Shown: piece after piece, positions 31,366 through 42,273 of the stretch
How positions within the stretch are numbered: the first letter of the stretch is position 1
Layout of the letters: every line of letters starts with the position of its first letter
NCBI GenBank assembly: GCA_907163375.1
Contig: CAJQUW010012959.1
Coordinates: 124,001-188,000 of the forward strand
Length of the DNA: 64,000 nucleotides
Direction of reading: 5' to 3'
Source of the DNA: Prostheceraeus crozeri
Lineage: Eukaryota; Platyhelminthes; Polycladida; Euryleptidae
Position numbers and translations under genes: made by a program
The notes under the pieces: model-generated
The model's input: the letters and a program-made list of their open reading frames with translations, nothing else
What the model was told of the DNA's origin: nothing
Databases searched by the model: none

Positions 31366-32933
31366 TAGTAGTAACCCCATTGCAGGCCCAAGGACAAAAT
31401 GTGAAATGCTGACTCAGCCCCTTCCCCACCCGGCCGGCGTCACACTTCCAACTTTGGTTGTAGAGATGGTAGAAAGTCGTGCCATAGCTCATTTGAAAGC
31501 TGAGAATGAGAAAAAGGCAGTGGAAAGCTCAGTTTGGACTCATTTTCTTGGGTTTAGGAAGGAAAATGGCAGGAAACTGTCAGAGTTGGAAAAAGTCAGG
31601 TTTTGGAGGTTTTGGGATGAGAAAAGTCGTTTTTCGACATGAACGAGTGCTCGGATGGGAAAATGGAGTGCAAATTCGGACGTTTTGACCAATTTTGGGT
31701 CTAGAAACATCTTCCCAACTCAATCGGAGAGAAAAAGTTCTGACCCCCACACCTACCCGCACCCCCACCCCCTCCTGTCACACTTCCAACTTTGGTTGTA
31801 GAGATGGTAGAAAGTCGTGCAATAGCTCGTTTGAAAGCTAAGAGTGAGACAAATTCAGTGGAAAACATGGCTTGTTCGTATCTGCCTTCGTTTAGATGTG
31901 ATGCGTCATTTAAGATTTTGGGAGATTGGCGAAAAACGACAGAGTTAGAATGTTTATGAAAATCACTCCAGCGGGTGAAGCAAGCCTCGGACGGGCAAAC
32001 AGAGACCAGATTTGGAGTCACCGTCAAATTTCAGACAAATGATGTTTTGACCCCCACCCCCTTATCGATTGCATATTCACAGGGTATATAAGAATGGGAT
32101 CGGGAGAGGAATTTCGCTAAGTTGAGAAACTGACTACAGGTAAGTCGTTTCTCTAGAGTTCCGATATCGGACTTCTGACTTTCCATTGCTGATATCAGCT
32201 AAGGTGTCAGACTTATAGGTTAGTCAGTATAGCATGACTGACCATTTGATGATAGTAGGCCGAAATCTTCAAACGGCTATAACTTTGCTTCTACAAGTCC
32301 TTTAGACTTGATTCAAAAAACATTCGACAGCTCTTGCTGTGCTGTAGGTGACAGACTACCTATAAACGTTTTATGAGTAGTACTAAAATACTAAAAATTT
32401 AAATTCATATTTAATGATTATAATTAAAGTTTTTGAATAAAAAGCAGTCGTTTATGAGTCTCAGTGACTTGGGTCGTTTCCTCTTGTAAATAACTCCACC
32501 GGTTTTCATGTCAAAACTGGGGCCCGAATACCAACACAGTGATATGACGCACGCTCTGTCCGCCCGAGGTTGGATTTGTTGGTCGAGGCCTTGGAGCTGG
32601 GATAAGATCCCCTCTCAGTAATGCCTGTAACGGATTCAAGAGCTTAACACCCAAACGGTTGCTGGCTTGCTATCAGGCCTTCTTCGTCTAGCCTCAGTAA
32701 CTCAGGCTTGGCAACGTCTATCGTTTGTCATTGTAACTTGGTAAAAATGGGACGGTTACTGCAAGCATTGACGTCAAACCTTTTCGCGTCATAGGGTAAT
32801 CCGTCTTTGTGTTGGGAGTTGGTAACAGAAAGCACGATGACTGCCGATGCCCATACATGGTAAAACTGCTGTTGTCAAGTTAAAAGCATGACCAAATAAG
32901 GAAGGTCTGAATCATAGCTTTGTGCTCGCTGGG

Positions 32934-32941
32934 TATATAAA
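32934..32941 (+). promoter_or_regulatory. TATA box of gene A, left arm
   Basis: TATATAAA, 58 bp before the GTGAGTGCTC donor at 32,992. The leader intron ends TATCTTTACAG at 33,183, 7 bp before the ATG. The intron repeats TTTGCTATCAAA at about 33,009 and 33,087. Confidence 0.7.
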
Positions 32942-33190
32942 CCGCGACTTTTCTCTAGTCTTCACTCCTGTTTCAAGTTGCAAGACGAACGGTGAGTGCT
33001 CTGACAAGGTTTGCTATCAAACTTTGGGATTTAGGATAAAGCTAGGAATCATACTCTTTAACTTTGGTTGACGATCTTATTCCAACGTTTGCTATCAAAT
33101 GTTTGATGACTTAGTCTTTCAATGCATATCAGCAAGTAGTATCCTATAAACACTTGCCATCAAATTTTACTCTATCTTTACAGAATCATA

Positions 33191-34455
33191 ATGACGAAAT
33201 CAAGCAATGCAAAAATGTTGGTTGGCAAATGCAGTTGCGGCAAGATTGCCACAGGTAGTGAGCTGAGGAAGCATATTAAAGAGGGGACGGTGGGCGTGCA
33301 TATGAGAGAGGTGTTGTTGAGAGTGTGCGTCCATCATCGGGTGGTATGTGGGGAAGGGAATGAGGTGGCATTTATTAAGGATCACAACGAGTGTCCAAGT
33401 GGCAATATAGCTATGGCAGGGTTCAAGGAGTGGTTGGAGGGAGAGTTGTTGGAAAGGGAAGAGGTGAGGAAGGCGGTGGCAACGATTGAGGGCGTGGTAG
33501 GGGAGAAAGTGGTGACGAAGGCGAGTGATGAGAGTTCGAGTGAGGAAGTTGAGTTGAGAGCGGAAATGAAGAAGAAGGATGATGTTGATTTGGATAAGGT
33601 GATTAAGGATTTGTTTGGGGATATCGGTGATCTGGAGGGGGAGGGTGAGGAAGTGGGTAAGCCGATGGCAGCGTCATCGCCACGGTGGGAAGAGGGGTGT
33701 GATACGGAGGCATTTGTTAGGTTGAAGGATCGTGTGATGGGTTTGGAAAGTGTAAATAGAAAAGTTTTGAATGAGAATGAACAGCTGGTGGCGAAGGTTG
33801 AGGGGTATAGGGCAACGAGGGAAGAGTTGGAGAGCATGAGAAAGAAGGAGAAGGAATGGATGGCGGAAAGGAGCGAGTTGATGAGGAAGGCAGGTTTGGT
33901 GGAGAGTTTGCAGGCGAGTTTGTCGAGGAAGGATGAAGAGATAGAGAGGATGCGAAGCGTGGTGAAGGAGACGGAGGAAGTGAAGGATATAAATAAGAGG
34001 TTGGCGGGTGAAGTTGAGCGACTGCATGAGTGAGTGTTTGAAGAGTAGAAAAAGAAGAGTGTATGAAGTCCATCTTCCCCTCTTTGAAAATAATAAATGT
34101 GACGTCCCCACAATCACTGACGACCCTAATGTGACTCAGCAATGCTATGAGGGCGACGGAGTCCGGTGCCTACATATGAATTTGAACATCACTGGAGAGC
34201 TGGAGGACTTCGTCGTCCGAAAAGTTCGGAAGAAGTTGCCCAGTAAGTTACTTCAACATCATCATTTCCTTGCCGCCTCTAATCTCCTATTCTTTTTCTT
34301 TCAGAGTGTTTGCAGAAGTGAGAGTGTCGGTGGACGGAGAACGACCCATGGGCTCTTTTAAGGGCCAACCTTCTAATGCAGCTAAAGCGGTCCCAAGCCC
34401 ACCACATATCTTCGGATATGGAATGCAGAGGGGAAGAAAAATGATGAACGTATGA
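33191..34455 (+). pseudogene. Gene A, left-arm copy (element 2, fossil)
   Basis: Near-identical mirror of 47,661-48,921. N-terminal CSCGKIATGSELRKH and CVHHRVVCGEG...H..C could bind zinc. The middle is a long acidic/basic coiled coil. The end has RRVYEVHLPLFENNKCD and QCYEGDGVRCLHMNL. A candidate intron (donor GTAAGTTA near 34,237, acceptor TTCTTTCAG at about 34,305) precedes a last exon that overlaps the TTCG-hairpin module. This copy has about one break. Function unknown; it is the only gene shared by elements 1 and 2, lies next to the terminus in both, and so may act on the element ends. Confidence 0.6.
34370..34440 (+). ncRNA. Shared 3' module with TTCG hairpin, left arm, behind gene A
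   Basis: Same module as at 6,868; hairpin at 34,405-34,420. Confidence 0.45.
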
Positions 34456-34544
34456 AACGGGAGGACATTCATGCGCCACACGCAACATATCACAGACTTC
34501 TCTCTTCGCTAGTGAACAAGCTCTTGTCAGTGTCGTCAGAAAAT

Positions 34545-36420
34545 GTATCATGTTGTACAAAAGTTGATACTGCAACACAGGTTGATGTATAGTTAGAAAA
34601 GTTTGATCATGATGTTTTATGAAACACACATGTCATGAAATGCAAGTGTTAGTGTAGTCAAATAATTTTACTACGACACACGTTTGTGAAAATAATGTTT
34701 GATCATTGACGTTGTATGACTGACCGAACTCATCACAGCACTAGAAAGTTTTAGAAGGTTTTACTGCACAGTGTAGATTGTCTTGTAACTTACTTTCACA
34801 GTGTTAGAAAGTTTTATTGGAGACAGTTGTCAAATGTTCCCTATTAGAAAATTCAAACTTCATGACTGTTAGATTCGCTTCATCAGGTTTACTAAAAGCA
34901 GTTTTCTACTGCAATGAGAGTTTAGAATGTTATATGAAAACAGTGTTCGCCACAGCACTAGAAAGTTATTATCCTTAGTTGAGATCCGGACTGCAGTGTG
35001 TAAACTTTTTTATGTGACAGTCTTTTCACAAACGGTGAAGTGTAAATTCAGAGTGAATACATCTGTTAGGTAGTCATTAACTTTGGATGTGAAGAAAAGC
35101 GAATCTGTGTACAGAATGAATTGAATATTAGACAACGCATGCAAGTTTTTGACGACTTGAGTGGTTGAAACCAAGTCTAAGTTTAACATGTTGGATATAA
35201 AAGTGAGATGGATAGGAATAAGTGTTGAATGTTTTATAAAACCAGATGTTGCCACACACGTTGAGTGTGATTCCATGACATTGAATCGCCTGGGTTGTAA
35301 AGTCCATCATCCAAGGCTAGGCTCCTCTATGGTTGGATTTAGGGTTTTATATCACATGTGTTAACCGTTCGTGTAGAATACGTGAAACACATGTTCGCTT
35401 AAATGCAAATGTTGAAATAAGTTTGTAAGAAGTCTTTGACAGGTTGTTGTGAAACTTAGCGAACGTTGAAAAAAGTTTTATGAAATGTTTCTTCACTCAC
35501 ACTCGTTAGCGTACCAGCTTTACTAAATGTGTTGTTTGCCTTTATCAAATTGAATGTGTGTGTTTTGTAATAAAGACAGCGTGTTTGCACTCTGCATCGA
35601 CAGCATACAAGTATAGACATAACAACTTGTTGTTAGTCGAATGCATATGAGATAGGAAACATTATGTGTGAGATAAAAATCAACCTGCTAGATGAAGTGA
35701 AACACAAAAGTGTCACAACTAGTTTACGGGAAATAAAGGAGAACTGTGACAACGTTTACACTCATCATAGACAGATGAACATACAAATCTGACATTCAAA
35801 TGAAAGTCGTAAACATGAACTGCCGTGTAAGAAACTTTATATCAACAACTTTATGTTGGTAAAACTTTCATAGGTTGCAGGCGTGTTGAAAGCTGATATA
35901 AAGACCTGTAGAAACGCATAAGTCTTAGTTCAATGACTCGATCCTTGAACTCATACAATGAATACGTCTTTGTAGAAAACTCATTCGTAGGAAACAGCAT
36001 TTTCTGTGTGAATGCAGACGATGTAAACATGACATTTAACATGGCTTGCAATAGTCAACATGCTGCCATTCAAAATGTTTATCATGAAACCTATCAGTGA
36101 AAAACCCCTCCTGTGCCCACAAAGAATCATAAGTGCTCTCTGACGCCTGTTTGTCTCGCTAGCCCCTCAGCAGATAGAGTAGAACACAAAGATGAATGAC
36201 AGCGCAGCAGGTGGGCAATCGTCTGTCGCGCTAGCCCCTCAGCAGATAGAGTAGAACACAAAGATGTACGCGCTCTCTCTCTGGCGCCCGTCTGTCACAT
36301 GAAACAGAGAGCTATCGCATCTGTCCCACGAGCAAGGATGCAGGAACGTATCGTAGCACCTAGCTGATTCCCACACAGCTCATTGCTATCGCACCGGAAG
36401 GGAGATTCTCGCGATGAATG
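34545..36420. other. Mostly non-coding tract of the left arm
   Basis: Begins with repeats of the 94-bp type (to about 34,990). Two small minus-strand frames recur in the mirror arm: 35,010-35,276 (88 residues, mirror 46,839-47,105) and 35,851-36,051 (66 residues, mirror 46,047-46,265, containing ELRLMRFYRSLYQLSTRL). They are unrecognised and may be small genes. A direct repeat GCTAGCCCCTCAGCAGATAG occurs at about 36,158 and 36,230. Confidence 0.4.
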
Positions 36421-36548
36421 CATCTAAGTTTGTTGAGTGGTTGAGGATGGCAGTCAATCAAAATATGACTTCCCTTTTCGTCCACCAACCATAAGCTTAG
36501 AGCGATTTGATTGCGCGAACCAGACATTTGAAAGGCTGTATCATTCTC

Positions 36549-36556
36549 ATATAAAG
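36549..36556 (+). promoter_or_regulatory. TATA box of the acidic gene, left arm
   Basis: ATATAAAG, 38 bp before the ATG at 36,587. It rules out the longer upstream start at 36,437, which lies ahead of the promoter. Confidence 0.6.
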
Positions 36557-36586
36557 CAGAGTCTCGTGCATTTTACTATCATAATC

Positions 36587-36943
36587 ATGTCCGAGAAGCC
36601 AACTGCTCAAGTTACCCCATATAGGATTACTTATATGGGTGAAACGTTTCTCTCCGATGAGAGTGAGGATATAGTATTTCATTTTATGAAATACTATTCC
36701 TTGTTCGATGAATCGAACGTCATACCTCCACCCGAATCCCCGATGATAGATCTGCAGGAATCTCCGAGTGAGAGCGAGACGGTGGGGAGCGAGGCCGAGA
36801 TGGCAACCAGCGAGAGCGAGACGGTCGAAAGTGATAACATGGAAAGAGAGGAGATGATGTGGAGTGGGGACTCGGAAAGTGATAACATAGAAAGTGAGGA
36901 AGTGGAAGCGAGTGAAGATGTCATTGTGATATCGGATGATGAA
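36587..36943 (+). CDS. Acidic protein with C-terminal SUMO-interaction-like motif, left arm
   Basis: Starts MSEKPTAQVTPYRITYMGE. The second half is a Ser/Glu-rich tract with repeats of the type SESETVESDN, likely heavily phosphorylated. A donor GTAAGAG at 36,944 and acceptor TTTCTTTCAG ending 37,005 would put a stop right after EDVIVISDDE; without splicing the frame runs to 37,090. VIVISDDE has the hydrophobic core plus acidic tail of SUMO-interaction motifs. The frame is whole in both arms. It probably acts in the nucleus on host SUMO pathways, by inference from the motif only. Confidence 0.55.
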
Positions 36944-37112
36944 GTAAGAGTTTTACACATGCATACGAATGACTATCATCTCAACTCATTCATGTTTTCT
37001 TTCAGTGATGGAGTGAGTGATGGGCGTTCTTTAGTTCATAAAATCATCATGCACACATACAGCACACTGCTTCACCACATTTCCTCGTGAATGCATCATG
37101 AGTTCTTATAAG

Positions 37113-37185
37113 AACTTCCTTCTAATGCAGCTAAAGCGGTCCCAAGCCCGCCACATATCTTCGGATATGGAATGCAGAGGGGAAG
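37113..37185 (+). ncRNA. Shared 3' module with TTCG hairpin, left arm, behind the acidic gene
   Basis: Almost the same as the module behind gene A although the genes are unrelated; hairpin at 37,154-37,169. Confidence 0.5.
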
Positions 37186-37359
37186 GATATATGATGAATG
37201 GAATGAAATGGGAGGACACTCTTGCACCACATGCAGCCACAAACACATTTCTATCTTCATTAGGATGACATTCAGTCACTTGAATTCTAATGTGACCATC
37301 ACATCCTTAGACCTCAGTACAGTCAACTCTCTAAAGTACTTATTAAACCTATTATCTCT

Positions 37360-37968
37360 AACTTTACAAACACTGAAAGGATTCCAACATGATTTCAAAC
37401 TTTGCAAACATCAACTTTATTTCTAACGTTGCAAACAGTGAAATGCTTGTGACACTATTTTATACTTTACCTAACTTACAAACACTGAAATGCTTGTCAC
37501 TTTATTTATACTTGACCTATAAATTGCTAAAGTCCATCATCTAAGGGGTAGGGTTACCTACCGTTGGGTTTAGGGACTTAGGGCTTTGGATAACACAAAT
37601 GAACGATCTCTTTTAGTGTAGAATACGTGATGCATATGTTCGCTTTATAAAATGACTTTGAAGGCAAGACTTAATTTCAGGTTGAAAAGACAGATTTCAT
37701 ATTGTTGATGAGAGATAGTTACATGCTCATTATGTTATACACTTTACATTTGATGTGGTGAGCTGAAAGGTGATTGATGCATGTTCAATAGAAGAGTTGT
37801 ATGTATCTTAGTGATTGGAATAATAAGTGTGTAAAGAGTTAAAATATATAATAGTCAACGCAGGAAAGTTTCTTGTTATCCAAGCTAGGAATATATGAGC
37901 ATCATTCATCAGTCAGTGTTGTATTTTAAAAGTCGTATGCTGACAGAGACATAAGTTTACTAAATTAT
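37360..37968. repeat. Degenerate repeats after the acidic gene, left arm
   Basis: Units of about 55-60 bp with ACAAACACTGAAATGCTTGT (37,366, 37,425, 37,480), then AT-rich DNA to the piggyBac. Mirror at 44,160-44,770. Confidence 0.5.
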
Positions 37969-40271
37969 CCCTTTAGAGTTTAGTGGTACATTTTTATACC
38001 GCCAACAATGTATTCTTTTGTGATCGTGTTTCGGCTCTTGTTTTCCGCTGTCATTTACCATATCTAACAACTTGGTAGAAAATGCATTGAAAAAAAGATG
38101 TGACGAGTTTGTTTCACAAAATCAATTATTTTCTAGTGGATACCGACGATGAAATTGGACATTTTTTTCATTATCGACTTTTTGGGAATTGCATCGGGTA
38201 AGTGCTCATGTCATCTGTCTCTTTCATGTTCTAGTAACTTTTCTACCACAATGTTGTTAAGATGATAACCTGAAAAAACACAATTGGTCAAGAGATGATC
38301 TGATAGTTTGTTTGTTTGTGCAAAATTGAAATAGAACACGTAGGTGGTACAAATATATACCACTAAGCCTTAGAGGAAAATTATGCAAAATAATGAAATA
38401 TTCACGAATGCTAGTACATGTTCTGAAAAATGTATTGCTAGGTACTTGACATACATACATCCAAAGCCTAGATACACTTTTGCGTCTATGACGCTCCACC
38501 AATGTAGTTTTTGGCAAAATTTTCTCTTCAGGGACTCGACCACACACTATTAGCATCGTTATTCCGAAGTTGTTCCACTAGGCTATGTCCGTTTCTGTGG
38601 TGCTTATGCCTTAATTATAGTTTATAGCGTAGCCGTAGATGTTTGCTTTCTGTGACTTTAAGTAATACATTGAATCTTCTAAATAATGTACAGAATCAGA
38701 AAATGATTACAAGTAGCTGCTGCTTCAAATTTGACTTCTTATTTCAGGTGAGCCTGCCCATGTTGATGAAGAGGATATGTCTTTCTTTGAAGCGGACTAT
38801 GACGCCGGATTGGACGAAACCGTCATATCGACTTCACAAGCACCTGAATCTGATGAACGACCTACTACTTTAACTATGACAGGACCCAGAGAAACCCTCT
38901 TCTGTAACTCATGAAATACTAAAGCTAGTCTTCAACACAATCCATCGTTCTCAAAAACAATTGAATATGACATTATTCGGTCTGACATCCTTGAGCTGAA
39001 CTGCCCATATGTAGTATTTCTCAAAGTTTCTGGTTTGAATCAACTTATTGGTGACATACTAATTCCCCAGTCACACGAATACGCGAAACAAAATGGGAAC
39101 GTTTTTTCTGTTGAAGAAGAAGAAATGAAGGCCTTCGTGGGTATTTGTGTTCTAATGGGCCTGCTTGCTCTTCCTGAAATGAGGGATTATTGGTCCACTG
39201 ACAAAGCAGTTGGTGTTCCATTTGTGAATAATATAATGACCCTGGCAAGATTCGAAGCAATTAGAAAGAATCTGCACTTCTCTAATAATTGGGACGCCAC
39301 CCCTAATGACCGTGCCTACAAGATTCAGACGGTTTTAGATCATTTCAACATGCACATCTCTGTGTACATCATGTGTACATCTCTAATCAAAGGAAAAAGT
39401 GCTATGAAATCAACCACCGAAGCCGGTACAAATACTACCTCAGACTATTCTTCGATCAAATTGACACCGCCATTTCAAATGCCTACATAGTGTACAAGCA
39501 GATGAAAGACGCTTCCTGTAGCAATTCCTGTAGCTTCCCTTCCATGTCATCAAAGGACTTTCGCTTGAAGATTGTTCATGGTCTAGTAGGACAATTCTCA
39601 TCAAAATCCAAACCGAGGTTCGAATCGGCAAAGTCGAAGAAAAGAAAGTTGCTCCAACCATCATCCAATGGTATTCCTCACCTTCCAATTGTCAAAAGCA
39701 ATAGAGCACGATGTACGTTCTGTTCTTCAAACGAAAACGACTGCCGAAGTAATGTATTCTGCAGGATCTGTGACGTTGCTCTATGTCTGAATAGTCAGAG
39801 GAACTACTACTCATGTTATCATGAATAGTTTCATTCCCCTATTGCTTGATAGGCCTAAATTTGGACACAACACACGAATGATAATGTATATTGCTAATCG
39901 TCATCAATCATCGATTGATCATTTTTTTGAGTTGTATGTGAAAAACAGGCATTTCTCCAACAAGTGTAGTGCTCTGAATTACACAATAACATGAGGGGTT
40001 TGGTATATTGCACAATATCAAAATACAATTTTAACCATGCCTACGTAGGTACTTGCATTAAAGAGCGCAACAACAATTGCAAAAAAACTATCTGCCCAGA
40101 GCGAAAATTTCACTAGGGTATAGTGGTACAAAAATGTACCACCCCCAAAAATAATATTCCCGATATATATTTTTCAAAATACTTGAGATATGTCTTAATG
40201 GACCCTATAACAACTATCCATGAAAAGAAAATAAGATTCCTCAGTAAAATGAAGATCTGTGCCTTAAAGGG
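37969..40271. mobile_element. piggyBac transposon (PGBD4-like), internally deleted, at a TTAT site
   Basis: 2,303 bp. Ends CCCTTTAGAG and CTTAAAGGG; a GTGGTACATTTTTATACC box lies inside the left end and a related inverse box inside the right end. TTAT flanks both sides (37,965-37,968; 40,272-40,275) in place of the usual TTAA. The mirror arm lacks the element and reads ATAA (inverse TTAT) there. Confidence 0.88.
38757..39828 (+). pseudogene. piggyBac transposase lacking its catalytic core
   Basis: An upstream exon may end near 38,198 (donor GTAAGTGCTC), with acceptor TTATTTCAG at 38,749. An acidic N-terminus (EEDMSFFEADYDAG) is followed by the dimerisation region ALPEMRDYWSTDK ... LARFEAIRKNLHFSNNW. 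Then the sequence jumps to CYEINHRSRYKYYLRLFF and AYIVYKQM, which in intact proteins lie after the DDD catalytic core. The end is the Cys-rich zinc domain RCTFCSSNENDC ... CYHE. At least two frame shifts and one stop also occur. Non-autonomous. Confidence 0.85.
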
Positions 40272-40275
40272 TTAT

Positions 40276-42131
40276 ACAGCAAAACTCCTAAATCACTAAA
40301 ACCATAGGATAGGTATCCCTGTGTTAAGATTTAGGGATTTAGAGTTTTAGAAGTACAAGTTACCTTGATAAATCACTAAGTCATTAGTATAGTCAACCTT
40401 ATATGATCCATGTTAGCAATATCTGCTCGTGTAGGATGTGACTCAATGAGTTTAGTCAGATAATGTATCATCAACTTTATTCACTTAGTTATATGATGGA
40501 GAAAGTGTGAGATAGAAGTGAAAGCGATCTCATAAAGTTTAGAACACATAGTAGTAGCATTGTAGGAATAAGTAAAGTGAAAAGTTATGTCGCATGAAAT
40601 CAGTGATGCAAGATTAGCTCGCATTGAAATGAATTGGTAGTGTAACAAACAAGCTATGTGAGATTCAGCATATGTTTGAAGACAAGCGCTGTTAAAAGGT
40701 TTTGAGATGATGTGAATTTTATCACGTCATGTTCATGGATGTATGTAACAGAATGAATGTTTCTACTGGTTGAGTGTATAAGATAGAACACATATCATAG
40801 TTGTTGCATGTAAACTGGAGGTTCATATTCAACGAAAGCAAAGATTGAGATTGCAAAGTTTAATGAATAGGTAGTGTAGCAAACTGGTTAGACATAGTTA
40901 GAAGAAACCGCAGTAACATATCGTGATAGTATCATATTGCATTAGGACTGTTAATTTATGAAAGTAATTCACGTAAAGTTAAACTGAAGTAGTTTGTATA
41001 CTTGATGAAGACAAGATACTATGAGTGTGAACGTAGGAATAGCATGCAATGGAGTATGCGTTGAAATGATTGTATGCCAACTGTATATGAAAAGTTATTT
41101 CCAACAGCAAATGAGTAACACGAACGTATTAAGGTGCTACAAGTCTTTCATGTTGATGAGGTTGACTGGAAGAAATGACTGTTGTCGTAAATGAGGAATT
41201 CAGCCTATGTTGAAAGTCAGGTACTGTGAAAGTTTTTATGATGATATTTGTCAAGATTGAATGCAAAGTATCACATCATGTTTATAGATGAAAAGCGGAA
41301 GAGAATAAATGTCTTTACAGGTTTTGAGTGTATAGGATAGAACACATGAAACAGTTACACATGTAAATAAAGTTAAAGGGTCACAGTTGATGAAAGGTAG
41401 CTTTGATAGATTTCACATGGGTTGTTATGTAGAATGAATTGATATTCATAAATGGAAGTATGATGTAGTGATAAAGTGTTTCTAAGCCTTTCTTATGAGT
41501 GTCTATGTAAGGCTGACTTTCATAAGTTGAGAAATGACTGTCTTCATAAGTGCAGAATAAAAGTATTTAGCTAGCATGCATTATCTTTCAGGGATGATTG
41601 AACTCAAGTATTGTTATGCAGTATGTCTTGTGATGATATTTCGTATTGAACACTGTATCAAGTCATAAGTATGGGTATGAAGTATAATAGAATAAATGTT
41701 TCATTCACAGGTTGAGAATATAGGAGGCACAAAGTATTGGTTGTATGTCATAGAGGGAAAAGCAAGTAATTTATAGAGTGACAGAGTCGATGTGTATGTG
41801 AAAGTATGTTAACGTATACATCCTATCCGAGAAATAGTATTAGGTCTCTGTGTAGATGTCTCAATAACGTTTCATGGTTGTATTAGAATAAATCTGGTCA
41901 GTTGGGTAGTTCTCCCTTTAATTTCATCTTTATATTCTCTCTCTCTCTCTATGTCTGCCTGTGTGTATTTTCTTCTTTGTATCTGGTTGGGTGAGTGTTG
42001 TGACTTTTTAAGTTGGTTTCCTTTAGAGTATAGAATGTTCATTTCGTATAGAATATGTTAATAGGAATATATTAAGGGTAGTATCTTTGTATATTGCAAG
42101 AGGTATAGCATCATGGTTAGCAAGGTAGCAG
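40276..42131. repeat. Inner left arm: AT-rich degenerate higher-order repeat
   Basis: No gene. Blocks recur about 550 and 390 bp apart: TCACGTCATGTTCATGGATG (40,722), TCACATCATGTTTATAGATG (41,270) and a weaker copy (about 41,660), each followed by AATAAATGT and GATAGAACACAT-like strings. Mirror at 42,274-44,150. Confidence 0.5.
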
Positions 42132-42273
42132 CCAAATGATGCCATTTGCTTCTTCTGTTTTTGTCTAATGTTCATTAGTTTGATGAATGGTTACAAGTCA
42201 TCGCTTTATTATCATGCACTCATACGCACACAGACACGCTCACACAAACATGCATGGAATTCACGCACATAGA
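42132..42273. other. Unpaired spacer at the palindrome centre
   Basis: 142 bp between GTAGCAGC (left) and GCTGCTAC (right). It holds no gene; it is AT-rich with a (CA)-rich stretch (ACGCACACAGACACGCTC). Confidence 0.8.

Larger units (their letters stand above)
31366..42131 (+). repeat. Left arm of the element 2 palindrome
   Basis: 10.77 kb including the 2.3-kb piggyBac. Mirrors 42,274-51,290. It has only one short copy of the terminal repeat found four times at the right end. Confidence 0.9.

Noticed and set aside
33382-34142. Minus-strand frames opposite gene A (33.4-34.1 kb, and plus-strand at 48.0-48.7 kb)
   Set aside because: Ser/Thr/Pro-rich shadows of the Glu/Lys-rich coiled-coil codons of gene A.
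36694-36960. Ser-rich minus-strand frame at 36.7-37.0 kb (mirror 45.2-45.4 kb)
   Set aside because: Shadow of the Ser/Glu-rich acidic gene on the other strand; no promoter of its own.
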